From Penium margaritaceum (Eukaryota > Streptophyta > Zygnematophyceae > Desmidiales > Peniaceae): a stretch of DNA of 57,918 nucleotides. A model generated the notes under the pieces. It was not told the DNA's origin, did not search any database, and saw nothing but the letters and a program-made list of their open reading frames with translations. The DNA lies in assembly GCA_023375785.1 (NCBI GenBank), contig SZWC01006714.1, forward strand, positions 79,002 to 136,919. The letters run 5' to 3'. Both the position numbers and the translations under genes were made by a program. Positions within the stretch are counted from its first letter, which is position 1. Every line of letters starts with the position of its first letter. This document shows, one piece after another, positions 21,241-33,372 of the stretch.

Positions 21241-21649
21241 CACCCTAGTTGCGCCCTAGCTACGCCCTAGTTCCGCACTAGTTGTGACTCAGTTCGACAC
21301 TAGCTACGCCCTACATGCATCCTAGATGCGCCCTAGTTGTGCCTCAGCTCAGTAAGTGCTACGCCCTAGTTGTGCCCTAATTACACCCTAGTTGCGACCT
21401 ACTTGTGTCCTACTAGTGCCCTACTTGCATCCTACTTGCACCCTAGTTGCGCCCTAGCTACGCCCTAGTTCCGCACTAGTTGTGACTCAGTTCGACACTA
21501 GCTACGCCCTACATGCATCCTAGATGCGCCCTAGTTGTGCCTCAGCTCAGTAAGTGCTACGCCCTAGTTGTGCCCTAATTACACCCTAGTTGCGACCTAC
21601 TTGTGTCCTACTAGTGCCCTACTTGCATCCTACTTGCACCCTAGTTGCG
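21241..21649 (+). repeat. Perfect 198-bp tandem duplication (18 units)
   Basis: 21241-21438 is repeated as 21439-21636, and identity extends about 13 bases into the next copy. I compared the two copies base by base and saw no difference. It includes a dimer variant (GTGACTCAGTT, then CGACACTAGCTAC) and the unusual CTCAGTAAGTGC. Neighbouring units elsewhere differ at many positions, so this copy pair is recent. Confidence 0.95.
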
Positions 21650-24434
21650 ACCTAGTTGCATCTTATTTGCACCTCAATTTGACACTAGCTACGCCCTACT
21701 TGGGCCCTAGTTGTGCTCTAGTTGCGTCCTAGTTACACCCAAGTTGTGCTCTAGTTGCGCCCAAGTTGCGCCCTACGTGTGCCCTACTTGTGCCCTAGTA
21801 GTGCCCTAGTTACTCCCTAGTTGCGCTCTAGTTGTTTCCTACTTGCGTCCTTCATGGGCTCTAATTCCTTCCTAGTTTTGCCTTACAAGTTCCCTAGTCG
21901 TGCCCTACTTGCGCCCTAGTTGTGCCCTAGTTGTGCCCTAGTTGTGCCCTAGTTGCGCCTCAGTTAGGCACTAGCCACGCCCTAGATGCGCCCTAGTTGC
22001 ACACTAGTTTTGCCCTAGTTGCGCCCTAGTTGCACCCTACTTGCACCCCAGTTACGCTACACTTGCACCCCTAGTTGCACCGTGCTTGTACCCTAGTTGC
22101 GCCCTAGTTGCGTCATAGTTGTGTCTCAGCTGGGTACTAGTTACGTCCGAGTTACACCCTAGTTGCGTCCTAGTTGCACCCTAGTTGCGCCCTACTTGTG
22201 CCCTAGTTATGCCCTTGTTGCATCCCACTTGCCCTAGTTGTGCCCCAGTTGCAACCTACTTGCACCCTAGTTGTATCTCAGTTGGACACTAACTACATCC
22301 TAGTTGTGCCCTAGTTGCACCCTAGTTGTGCCCTAGTTGCACCCTAGTTGTGCCTCACTTGTGCCCTAATTACGCCGTAGTTACGCCCTAGTTGCGCCCT
22401 AGTTGTGTCCTCGTTGCGTCTCTGTTGGGCACTAACTACGTCCTAGTTGCCCGCCAGTTGTACCCTACTTGCACCCAAGTTACGCCCTAGTTGTGCCCTA
22501 CTTGTGCCCTTAGTGCGCCCTAGTTTCTCCCTAGTTGTGCGCTACTCGCGCCCCATGTGCGCCCTGGTTGCATCCTAGTTGCACCCTAGTTGCGCCCTAC
22601 TCGCGCCTTACTTGTGCCCAACTTGTACGCTTGTTGTGCCCTAGATTTTCCCTAGTTGCACCCTAGTTGCGCTCTCTTTGTGCCCTACTTTTGCCCTAGT
22701 TGTGCCCTAGTTGCACCCTAGTTGCACCCTACTTGGCTCTAGTTACACCCTAGTTGCGCCCTAATTGTGTCCTAGTTGCACCATACTTGCGTTCTACTTG
22801 CGCCCTAACTGCACCCTACTTAAGACCTACTTACGCCCTAGTTGTACCCTACTTCCGCCTTAGTTGCGTCCTACTTGCGCCCTTGTTGCAAATCAGTTCG
22901 GCACTACCTATATCCTAGTTGTGCCATAGTTGGGCCCTAGTTGCGCCCTACTTGTGCCCTGCTTGCGTCCTAATTTCGCCCTAGTTACGCCCTAATTGAC
23001 CCTAGTTGTGCCCTAGTTACACCATAGTTGCACCCTAGTTGCGCCTCAGTTGGACCCTAGCTACACCCTTGTTGCACCCTAGTTCCATCCTAGTTGCGCC
23101 CAAGTTTCACCCTTGTTGCACCCTACTTGCGACCTAGGTGTGCCCTAGCTATGCCCTAGTTGTGTCCTAATTGTGCCCTACTTGTGCCCTACTTGCGCCT
23201 TAACTACGCACTAGTTGCGCCCTAGTTATGCCCTAGTTGTGCCTTAGTTAATACTAGCTACACCCTTGTTGTACCCTACTTGCACCCTACTTACACTGTA
23301 CTTGCGCCTTAGTTGTACCCTAGTTGTGTCCTAGTCGCGCCCTAGTTGCACCCTACTTGCGCCCTAGTTGCGCTCTAGTTGCACCATACTTGTGCCCTAA
23401 TTCCGCCCTACTTACATCCAACTTGCACCCCTGTTGAGCTCGACTTGCACCCTAGTTACACCCTAGTTGCACCCTAGTTACGCCCTAGTTGGGCACCGGT
23501 GTTATGCCCTACTGGCATCCTACTTGTGCCCTACTTATACCCTAGTTGCACCCTACATGTACCCTATTTGCGCCTTATTTGCACCCTACTTGCGTCCTAC
23601 TTGTACCCTCGTTTTGCCCTATATACACCTAGATGTGCCCTAGTTGTGTCCTATTTGTGCCCTAGTTGCATCGTAGTTGTGCCATAGGCTGGTACTAGCT
23701 ACGCCCTGATTGCATCCTAGTTGCACCTTAGTTGCACCCTACTTGCTATACACTTGCACCCTAGATGCGTCCTAGTTGCACCCTAGTTGCCCCCTATGTG
23801 CACCTCAGTTGGGCACTAGGTATGCCCTAGTTGCGCCCTAGTTGCGCCCTAGTTGTGTCCTAGTTGCGCCCTTCTTGCGCACTACTTGCACCCTAGTTGG
23901 GTCCTACTTCCACCCTAGGTGCGCCCAACTTACGCCTTAGATGTGCCCTAGTCGCGCCTCAGTTGGGCAGTAGCTTTGCCCTAGTTCCACCCTAGTTGCA
24001 CCCTAGTGTGCTCTAGTTGGGCCCTACTTTTTCCCTGCTTCCACCCTAGTTGCGCCGTATCTACGCCCTTGTTACACCCTACTCGCACCCTACTTGCGAC
24101 CTAGTTACCCCAGAGTTGCGTCCTTCTTGTGCCCTAGTTGCACCCCACTTGCGCCCTACTTGTGTTCTAATTGCGTCCTAGTTGCCGCCTAGCTGCATCC
24201 TACTTGCGACCTACTTGCCCCCTAGTTATGCCCTAGTTGCGCCCTAGTTACATCCTGTTTGCAACCTAGTTGTGCCCTACTTGCGCCCTAGTTACACCCT
24301 GATTGTGCACTAGTTGGGCCCCACTTGCGCCTCATTTGGGCACTAGTCATGCCCTTGTTCCGCGATGGTTCCACCCTCGTTGCAACCTAGTTGCGCCCTA
24401 CTTACGCCTTACTTGCGCCCTAGTTGCGCCCTTA

Positions 24435-24511
24435 CACCATATGTGCACCCTAGTTTTCCCTAGTTGCGCCCTACTTGCACCATATGTGCACCCTAGTTTT
24501 CCCTAGTTGCA
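24435..24511 (+). repeat. 43-bp tandem duplication with a short unit
   Basis: CACCATATGTGCACCCTAG starts at 24435 and again at 24478, 43 bp apart, each followed by TTTTCCCTAGTTGC. The period is one base short of four units because TAGTTTTCCC is a 10-base unit. Copies match over about 33 bases. Confidence 0.9.
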
Positions 24512-27500
24512 TCCTACTTGGGCCCCACTTGCACCCTAGTTGTACCCTAGTTGCACCCTTGTTGCACCCTACTTGCGTCCTACTTGCGCCCTACTTGTGC
24601 CCAAGCTACGCCCTAGTTCCCCCCTAGTTGTGCCCTACTTGCCCCTTAGTTGTGCCCTAGTTGCAGCATAGTTATGTCCTACCCTCTCCCTACTTGGGCC
24701 CTAATTACGCCCTAGTTGCGCCCTAGTTGTGCCCTAGTTGCACCCTAGATGCGTCCTAGTTCCGCCCTCTTTGTGCCCTACTTATGCCCTACTTGTGCCC
24801 TAGTTGCGTTCTGCTTGCGCCTAAGTCAGGCACTAGCTATGCCCTTCTTGCGCCCTAGTTGAGTCCTAGTTACACCCCAGTCGGGCCCGACATGCATCCT
24901 ACTTGCACCCTAGTTGCGCCCTAGATGCGCCCTAGTTGTGCCCTAGTTGTGCCCTACTTGTACCCTTCTTCCACCCTGTTTGCAACATACTTTCACCCTC
25001 GTTGCGCCCAAGTTGCACTCTTGTTGTGCCCTACTTGCACCCTTCTTGCGCCCTAGTCGCGCCCTAGTTGTGTCTCGATTGCACCCATCTTGCATCCTAC
25101 TTGCGTCCTACTTGCGCCCTACTTACATCCTACTCACGTCCTACTTTTGTCCTGGTTCCAACCTACTTTCGTTCAAGTTGCGCCCTAGTTGTACCCTAGT
25201 TGCGCATTGGGTGGGCACTATCCGCATCCCAATTTTGTCCTAGTTCCGTCCTAGTTGCACCCTACTTGTACCCGACCTACGCCCTACTTGCGCTCTAGTT
25301 ACGCCTTGATTCCACCCTAGTTGCACGCTAGTTGCACCCTAGTTGCGCCTTATTGCCCATTATTTGGGTACTAGCTATATTTGAGTTGTTCCCTAGCGAC
25401 GTCCTAGTTGCATCCTAGTTACGTCCTACCTATGCCCTATTTGCGCCCTAGTTACACACTAGTTGCGCTCTAGTTGTGCCCTAATTGCACCTCATTTAAT
25501 ACTAGCTATGCTCACTTGCGCCCTAGTTGCGCCCTTGTTACGCCCTAATTGTGCCATACGTCCGTGCTTCTTGTGCCCTACTTGCACCCTAATTGCACCC
25601 TACAAGTGTCCCTGTTGCGCCCTAGTTGCGCGCTTCTTGCGCCCTACTTGTGCCATGTTTGCGATCTACCTACGTCCTACAGGCGCCGTACTTGCGTCCT
25701 ACTTGCACCCTAGTTGAGCCCTACTTTTACCCCAGTTGTACCCTAGTTGCACCCTAGTTGCGCACTATATACGCCCCTCTTGTGTCCTTTTTGTACCCTA
25801 CTTGCACCCTAGTTGTGCCCCACTTGTGCCCTAGATGCGCCCTAGTTGCATCCTAGTTGCACCCTATCTCTACCCCAGTTGTGCCCTAGTTGCGCTCTAG
25901 TTGTGCCCTAGTTGCACCCTAATTGCCATCTACTTCCGCCCTATTTGCATCCTACTTGCACCCAAGTTGCCTCCTAATCTTGTCCTAGTTACCCCCTATT
26001 TGTGCCTCAATTTGGCCCTAGCTACGCACTAGTTACGCCTTAGTTGTGCACTGATTGCACCCTTCTTGAGCCCTTCTTTTGCCTTAGTTGCGGCCTAATT
26101 GCGCCCTAATTCAACCCAACTTGCGCCCTAGTTGTGCCCTAGTTGCGCCCTAGTTTCTCCCTAATTGCACCCTCCTTGCACCCTAGTGCGGGCCCACTAG
26201 TGCCCTACTTGCACCCTAATTGAACCCTAGTTGTGCCCTAGTCTCACTCTAGTTGTACCCTACTTGTGCCCTGCTTGCACCCTACTCACGCCATATTTAC
26301 GCCTTAGTTGCGCCCTAATTGCACCCTACTTGCGTCCTACTTGCGTCCTCGCTACGCCCTAGTTGCGCCCTAGTTGCACCCGAGTTACGCCCTACATGCG
26401 CCTTACTTACCACCTAGTTACACCCTAGTTGCGGTCTAGTTGCACCCTAGTTAGACCCTACTTGCACCCTAGTTACGCCCTACTTGGGCCCTAGTTGGAC
26501 CCTAGGTGCGCCTCAATTGGGCACTAGCTACACCCTAGCTACATCCTGTTTGCGCACTAGTTGCACCCGAGTTTTGCCCTCTTTGCGCCAGGTTTGCACC
26601 CTAGTTGTGCCCTAGTTGCACCCTGATTGTGCCATGTTTGTGCCCTACTTGCCCCATACTTGTGCCTTAGATGCACCGTAGTTACGCCCTTCTTGCGCCC
26701 TACTTGCGCCTTGCTTTGCGCCCTACTTGCGCACTACTTACGCCTTAGTTGCGTCCTAGTTGCGCCCTAGTTATACCATAGTTGCACCCTAGTCGCGCCT
26801 TATTCTTACCCTAGCTAAGCCCTAGTTGCACCCTGGATCCGCCCTAGTTATGCCCTAGTTGTACCCTAGTTGCGCCCTAGTTTTGCATCCGTTGGGCACT
26901 AGCTACGTCCTAGTTGTGCCCTAGCTACGCCCTAGTTGTGCCCTAGTTGCACCCTACTTGTGCCCTCCTAGCACCCTAGTTACCCACTAGTTGTGCTCTA
27001 GTTCATCCGAAGTTAGTACTAGCTACGCCCTTGTTGCACCCTAGTTGCATCCTAGTTTTGCCCTAGTTGGACCCTAGTTGGGACCTACTTGCGCCCTACT
27101 TGCACCCTACTTGCACCCTACTTGCACCCTACTTGCACCCTAGTTCCGCCCTAGTTGCATCTTAGTTGCACCCTAGTTGCGTCATACTTGCACCCTAGAT
27201 GGGTCCTATTTGCGCCCTACTTGCGCCCTACTTGCATTTTGCTTGTGTCCTGCTCGTACCCTAGTTGTACCCTACTTGAAACCTAGTTGCGCGGCAGTTG
27301 TGCCCTGTTGCACACTAGGTGCGCCTTACAGACGTCCTCGTTGCGCCCTACTTGCGCTCTAGTTACGCACTACTTGCGCCCCACTTCAGCCCTACTTACG
27401 CCCTACTTGCATCCTAGTTGCACCCTAGTAGAGCCCCAATTGCGCCCTAGATGGGCACTATTTGCGTCCTAGTTCCAACCTGGTTTTTCCCTAGTTGTGC

Positions 27501-28976
27501 CATCTAAGTTGGGCACTAACTACACCCTAGTTGGGCCATAGTTGCACCCTAGTTGCACCCTACATGTGCCCTTCTTGCGTACTACTTGCGTCCTCCTTGC
27601 ACCCTAGTTGCGTCGTAGTTACGTCCTAGTTGTCCCCAATTTGTACCTCAGTTGGACACTAGCTATGCCCTAGTTACACCCTAGTTGTGCCCTAGTTGTA
27701 CCCTAGTTGAACCCTTCTTGCACCTCATTTGTGTCCTAGATGCATCCTACTTGCGCCCAAGTTGCGCCCAACTTACGCCTTAGTTGTGCCCTAGTTCCGT
27801 CCCACTTCGGCAATGCTTATGCCGTAGTTGCACCCTAGTTGCACTCTAGTTGCAGCCTAGTTAAGCCCTGGTTACGCCCTTGTTACACCCTAGTTGCGCT
27901 TGACTTGTACCCTGCTTGCGCCTTAGTTGTGCCGAATTTACGCCCTACGTGCGCCCTACTTGTGCCCTACTTACGCGTTAGTTGTCCCCTAGTTGCGCCC
28001 TACTTGTGCCCTACTTTGCCCCTCTTGCATCCTACTTGCACCCTAGTTGCACCCTAGTTGCGCCCTAGCTGCGTCCTACTTGCGCCCTACATGCCGCCTA
28101 GTTACGCCTTGGTTGCGCCCAAGTTCCGCCCTAGTTGCGTCCTAATTGGGCCCTACGTGTGTCCTAGTTACACCTTACTTGCGCCCTAGTTGGACCCTAG
28201 TTGCGCCTTAGTTGGGCACTAGCTACGCCCTAGTTGCGCCCTACTTATGCCCTAGTTGCACCCTAGTTACGCCCTACTTGTGCCCTACTTACACCTTAGT
28301 TGCATCCTACTAGCGCCCTAGTTGCGCCTTACTTGCACCCTAGTTGCGCCCTAGTTGTGCCTTTGCTGGGCACTACATCAACCTATCTGTGCCCTAGTTG
28401 CACCTTAGTTGCACTCCATTTGCGCACTCCTTACACCATATCAGCGCCATAGTTGCGCCCTAGTTGTGCCCTAGTTGCGTCCTACTTCACCCAAAATGTG
28501 CCCTAGTTGCACCCTTGTTGCACCCTAGTTACGTCCTACTTGCACCCTACTTGTGCCCTACTTGCGCCCTAGTTGCACCCTAGTTGCACCCTAGTTGCGA
28601 CCTAGTTGCAACCTACTTGCGCCCTACTTGCGCCCTAGTTGCACCCTCATTGGGCGTTAGTCAGGCACTAGCTACGCCCTAGTTGAGCCCTAGTTGCACC
28701 CTATTTGTGCCCTATTGTCACCCTAGTTGCACCCTTGTTGCACCCTAGTTGCGCCCTAGTTCCACCCTACTTGTGTCCTAGTTGCGTCCTCTTTGCGCCC
28801 TAGTTACGCCTTCGCTGGGCACTAGCTACGTCCTAATTGCGTCCTAGTTATGCCCTAGTTGAACCCTAGTTGTGCCCTAGTATTGCCCTACTTGCGCCCT
28901 AGTTGCGCCCTACTTGTATCCTACTTGCACCCTACTTGCACCCTAGTTATGCCCTAGTTGTGCCTCAGTCAGGCTC

Positions 28977-29005
28977 CAAAAAATAAACCCTGAACCCTAA
29001 ACCTT
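28977..29005 (+). repeat. Telomere-like island inside the satellite
   Basis: After a run of seven As, AAACCCTGAACCCTAAACC interrupts the 11-bp phase; it contains 7-bp CCCTAAA and CCCTGAA units, then the array resumes with TTAGTTGTGCCC. CCCTAAA is the C-strand of the common plant-type telomere repeat. Only about three units are present. Confidence 0.7.
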
Positions 29006-32000
29006 AGTTGTGCCCTACTTGTGCCAAGGTTGCGCCGTAGTTGCACCCTAGTTCCACCCTACTTGCGCCCTACTTGCACCCTAGTTGCAATCTAGTCAAA
29101 CCCTACTTGCACCCTACTTCAGCCTTTCTTTCGCTCTTGTTACGCCTGTTCTTCACCTTAGTTGCACCCTACTTGCATCTTTCTTGGACCCTAGTTGCAC
29201 CCTAGTCTTTCCCTACTGTTGCCATGGTTGCGCCCTAGTTGGGCCATACATGCGCCTTAGTTGCGCCCTACTTGTACCCTACTTTTGTCCTATTTGTGCC
29301 CTACTTGCGTCCTAGTTGCACCCTAGTTGCGTCCTAGTTGCACCTCGGTTGCCCCAAGGTTTGGCACTCGTTAAGCCCTTGTTGCGCCCTAGTTGCGCCC
29401 AAATTTTGCCCTGCTTTTGCCATACTTGCACCGTACTTGTGCCCTAGCTGCGCCCTAGTTGTGTTGTAGTCGCGACCAAGTTGCCTCCTAGTTGCACCCT
29501 AGTTGCATCTTACGTGCGCCATACTTGCGCCCTTGTTACGGCTTAGTTACGCTCTAGTTGCATCTAAGTTAAGCCTCTGTTGGGCACTAACTATGCCTAA
29601 GTTATGCCCTAGTTGCACCCTAGTTGCACGCTAGTTGTGCCCTAGTTGCACCCTACTTCTGCCTTTCTCGCACCCTAGTTTGGCCCTAGCTATTCCCTAC
29701 TTACACCCAATGTGTGCCCTTTTTACGCCCTAGTTGTGCCCTAGTTGCGTGTTATCTGTGTTCTACTTGTGTCCTACTCGCACCCTACTTGTACCCTAGT
29801 TACACCCTAGTTGTACCCTAGTTGCACCATGCTTATGCCCTACTTGCACCCCAGTTGCTCCCTTATTGCACCAAAGTTGCACCCTAGGTACACCCTACTT
29901 GCACCCTCGTTGAGCCCTATGTACACCCTAGTTGAGCCATAGTTACACCCTACTTACATCCTATCTTTGGCCTACTTGTTTCTTACTTGTGCCCTACTTG
30001 CGCACTACTTGAACCCTAGTTACACCCTAGTTTAGCCCTAGTTTTGCACTTATTCTGCCTCAGTTGGCCACTAGGGACACCCTGGTTGCGCCATAGTTGC
30101 GCCCTAGTTGTACTCTGCTTGTTCCCTACTTGTGTCCCACTTGCACCCTAGTTGTACCCTAGTTGCTACTGTGTTGCGCCCTAGTTATGCTTTAGTTTCA
30201 CCCTAGTTGTGCCCCAGCTACGTTCTAGTTCTAACCCAGGTGTGTCCTAGTTACGCCCTAGTTTTTCCCTATTTGCACCCTCCTTGTGCCCTAGTTGTGC
30301 CCCAGCTGCGCCCTAGTTCCGCCCTGCCTGCGCCTCAGTTGATGACTAGCTACGCCCTAGTTACACCCTGGTTGCACCCTACTTGCGTCCCACTTGCGCC
30401 CTAGTTACGGCCTTTTTGTACCCTACTTGCGCCCTACATGAATCCTACTTGTGCCCTAGTTGTGCCCTATTTGCACCGTAGGTGTGCCCTACTTGGACCC
30501 TACTTTCCCCCTACTTGCGCCCTAATTGCACTCTAATTTTGCCCTAGTTGCGCCCTACTTGTACCCTACTTGCGCCCTAGTTGCGCCCTCGTCACGTCCC
30601 ACTTATATTCTAGTTGCGCCCTACTTGTGCCCTAGTTGTGCCCTACTTGCACCCTAGTTGTGCCCTATTTGCGAATCAGTTGGGCACTAGCTACACCCTA
30701 GTTGCACCCTAGCTGCGTCCTAGTTGCGCCCTAGTTGCGCCCTACTCACGCCCTACTTGTGCGCTGCTTGTGCACTACTTGCACCCTAGTTGCGCCCGCC
30801 TTGTGTCCTAGTTGCACCTCAGTTGGGCATTAGCTAGGCCCTAGTTGCACACTGGTTGCACCTTCATTGAACCCTAGTTGCTCGCTACTTGCACCCTACT
30901 TGCATCCTAGTTGCACCCTTGTTGCACCCAAGTTGCGCCCTAGTTGCGCCCTACTTGCACCCAATTTGCGCCCTTCTTGCGAACTAGTTGTGCCCAAGTT
31001 GGGCCTTCAATGTGCCCTACTTGTGTCCTATTTGCACCCTACTTGCGCCCTAGTTGTGCCCTAGTCGCACCCTAGTTATACCGTTCTTGCGCCGTACTTG
31101 CGACCTACTTGCGCCCTAGTTGCTACCTACTTCTGTCCTAGTTTCCTCCTACTAGCGCTCTAGCTGTGTCCTGGTTGCGCCTCACTTGGGAACTAGCTAC
31201 GTCCTAGTTGCGCCTTAGTTGCGCCCTTTTGCCCCGTACTTGCATCCTACTTGCACCCTTCTTGCGCCCTAGTTGGGCCCTAATTACACCCTAGTTACGC
31301 ATCGTCTGGGCACTAGGTATGTCCTAGTTACAACCTAGTTACACCCTCATTGCTTTTTAGTTGCGCCCTACTTATGCCCTAGTTACACCAAACTTCCGCC
31401 TTACTTGCCCCCTAGTTGCGCCCTCGTTGGGTCCTAGTTGCACCCTATGTATGCCCTACTTGCACCCTAGTTTTGCCCTAGATGTGCCCTATTTGTGTCT
31501 TACTTGCATCCTACTTGCAAAATACTTGCGCCCTAGTTATGCCCTAGTTGCGTCCTAGCTCAACCATACTTGTGCCCTACTTGCACCCTAGTTGCACCCT
31601 GGTTGCACCCTAGTTGCACCCTAGTTGCACCGTAGTTGCACCCTAGTTGCACCCTAGTTGCGCCGTCCATGTGCCCTAGCTGCGCCCTACGTACGCCCTA
31701 GTGTGCCCTACTTGCATTGTACTTGTGCCCTACTTGCGTCCTGCTTGTGCCCTAGTTCTGCGCTACTTGCACCCTAGTTGCGTCCTTCTTACATCCTAGT
31801 TGTGTCCTAGTTGCGCCCCTGTTGTGCACTTGCTACGCCCTAGGTGCGCCATAGTTGCGTCCTAGTTGTGACCTCATTTTGCCCTACTTGTGTCCTTGTT
31901 GTGCCCTAGTCGCGCCCTAGTTGCGCCCTAGTTTCACCCTAATTGCACCTTAGTTGCACCTGAGTTGGGCATTAGCTACGCCCTAGTTGCAATCTAGTTT

Positions 32001-32692
32001 TTTACGTAGTTGTGCACTTCTTCCGCCTTGTTTGTGTCCTTCTTATGCCCTAGTTGCGCCCTAGTTGCGTCCTGATTGTGCCTTAGATGCACCTCAATAG
32101 AGTACTACCTATGCCCTAGTTGCGCCCTCGTTGCGTCCTAGTTACACCGTTGTTGCACCCTAGTTGTGCCCTACTTGCACCCTAGCTGCACCCTACTTGC
32201 ACCCTACTTGTGTCCTACTTGCGTCTTAGTTGCGTCCTAGTTGGGCACTAGCTACAACCTAGTTACGCCCTAGCTGCACCACACTTGCACCCTTGTTGCA
32301 CCCTACATGCGCCCTAGCTGTGCCCTAGTTGCACCCTACTTGCGCCCTAGTTGTGCCCGAATTTCACCCTAGTTGCGCCCTAGTTGGGCACTACCTACGC
32401 CCTAGCTTCGCCCTAGCTACACCCTAACTGCACCCTAGTTGTGCCCTACTTGCACCCTAGTTACATCCTCGTTGTGCCCTAGTTGTGCCCTACAAGCGCC
32501 CTACTTAGTTGCACTCTGGTTGCACCCTACTTTCACTCTACTTGCACCCTAGTTGCCCCCTACATGCGCCCTTGTTACGCCCTACTTGCATCCTACTTCT
32601 GTCATAAATGCACCCTAGTTGTGCTGTATTTGTGCCCTAGTTGCGCCGTACTTTCTCCCCATGTACGCCCTAGTTATACCCTTGTTGCGCCA

Positions 32693-33372
32693 TAGTTGCG
32701 CCCTAGTTGAAGACGACTTGCGTTTAGTTGTGCCCTACTTGCGCCCTAGTTGCACACTAGTTGCGCCTCAGTTGGACACAAGCTACGCCCTAGTTGCACA
32801 CTTGTTCCACCCTAGTTGTACCCTAGTTGCACCCTACTTGTGCCCTCCTTTAGCCCTAGTTGGGCCCTACTTGCACCCTAGTCGCCCGACTTGCACCCTA
32901 GCTACACCCTAGTTGCACCTCGATTGGGCACTAGCTATGCCCTAGTTTGGCCCTAGTTACATCCTAGTTGCGCACTAGTTGTGCCTTACTTGCGCCTTCC
33001 TTGCGCCCCAGTTGATCCCTGATTGTGCCCTTGTTGTGCCCTACTTGTACCCTACTTCCGCCCTACCTGCGCCTTAGTTGTGCCCTAGTTGCACCTTGTT
33101 GCACCATACTTGCGCCCTAGTTGTTCCCTAGTTGCACCCTGGTTGCGCCCTACTTGCGTCCTACTTGCGCCATCAATGCGCCCTAGTTGCGTTGTAGTTG
33201 TGCCCTAGTTGCACCGTACTCACTCCCTACTTACGCCCTAGTTACGTCCATGTTGCGCCATAGCTGCGCACTAGTCAAACCATACTTGTGTCTAGTTGTG
33301 CCCAACTTGTGCCCTAGTTGTGCACTAGTTAGGCCTCAGTTGGACACTAGCTATGCCCTAGTTGCACCCTAG
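32693..33372 (+). repeat. Two related longer segments sharing a short unit and the marker
   Basis: A shortened unit with TAGTTGTGCCC at 32725 and again at 33293 is followed, after the same number of units, by the dimer with GGACAC. A third relative has TAG at 40638 and the dimer about 50 bp on. The shared off-phase unit suggests these three came from one ancestral segment, now quite diverged. Confidence 0.55.
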
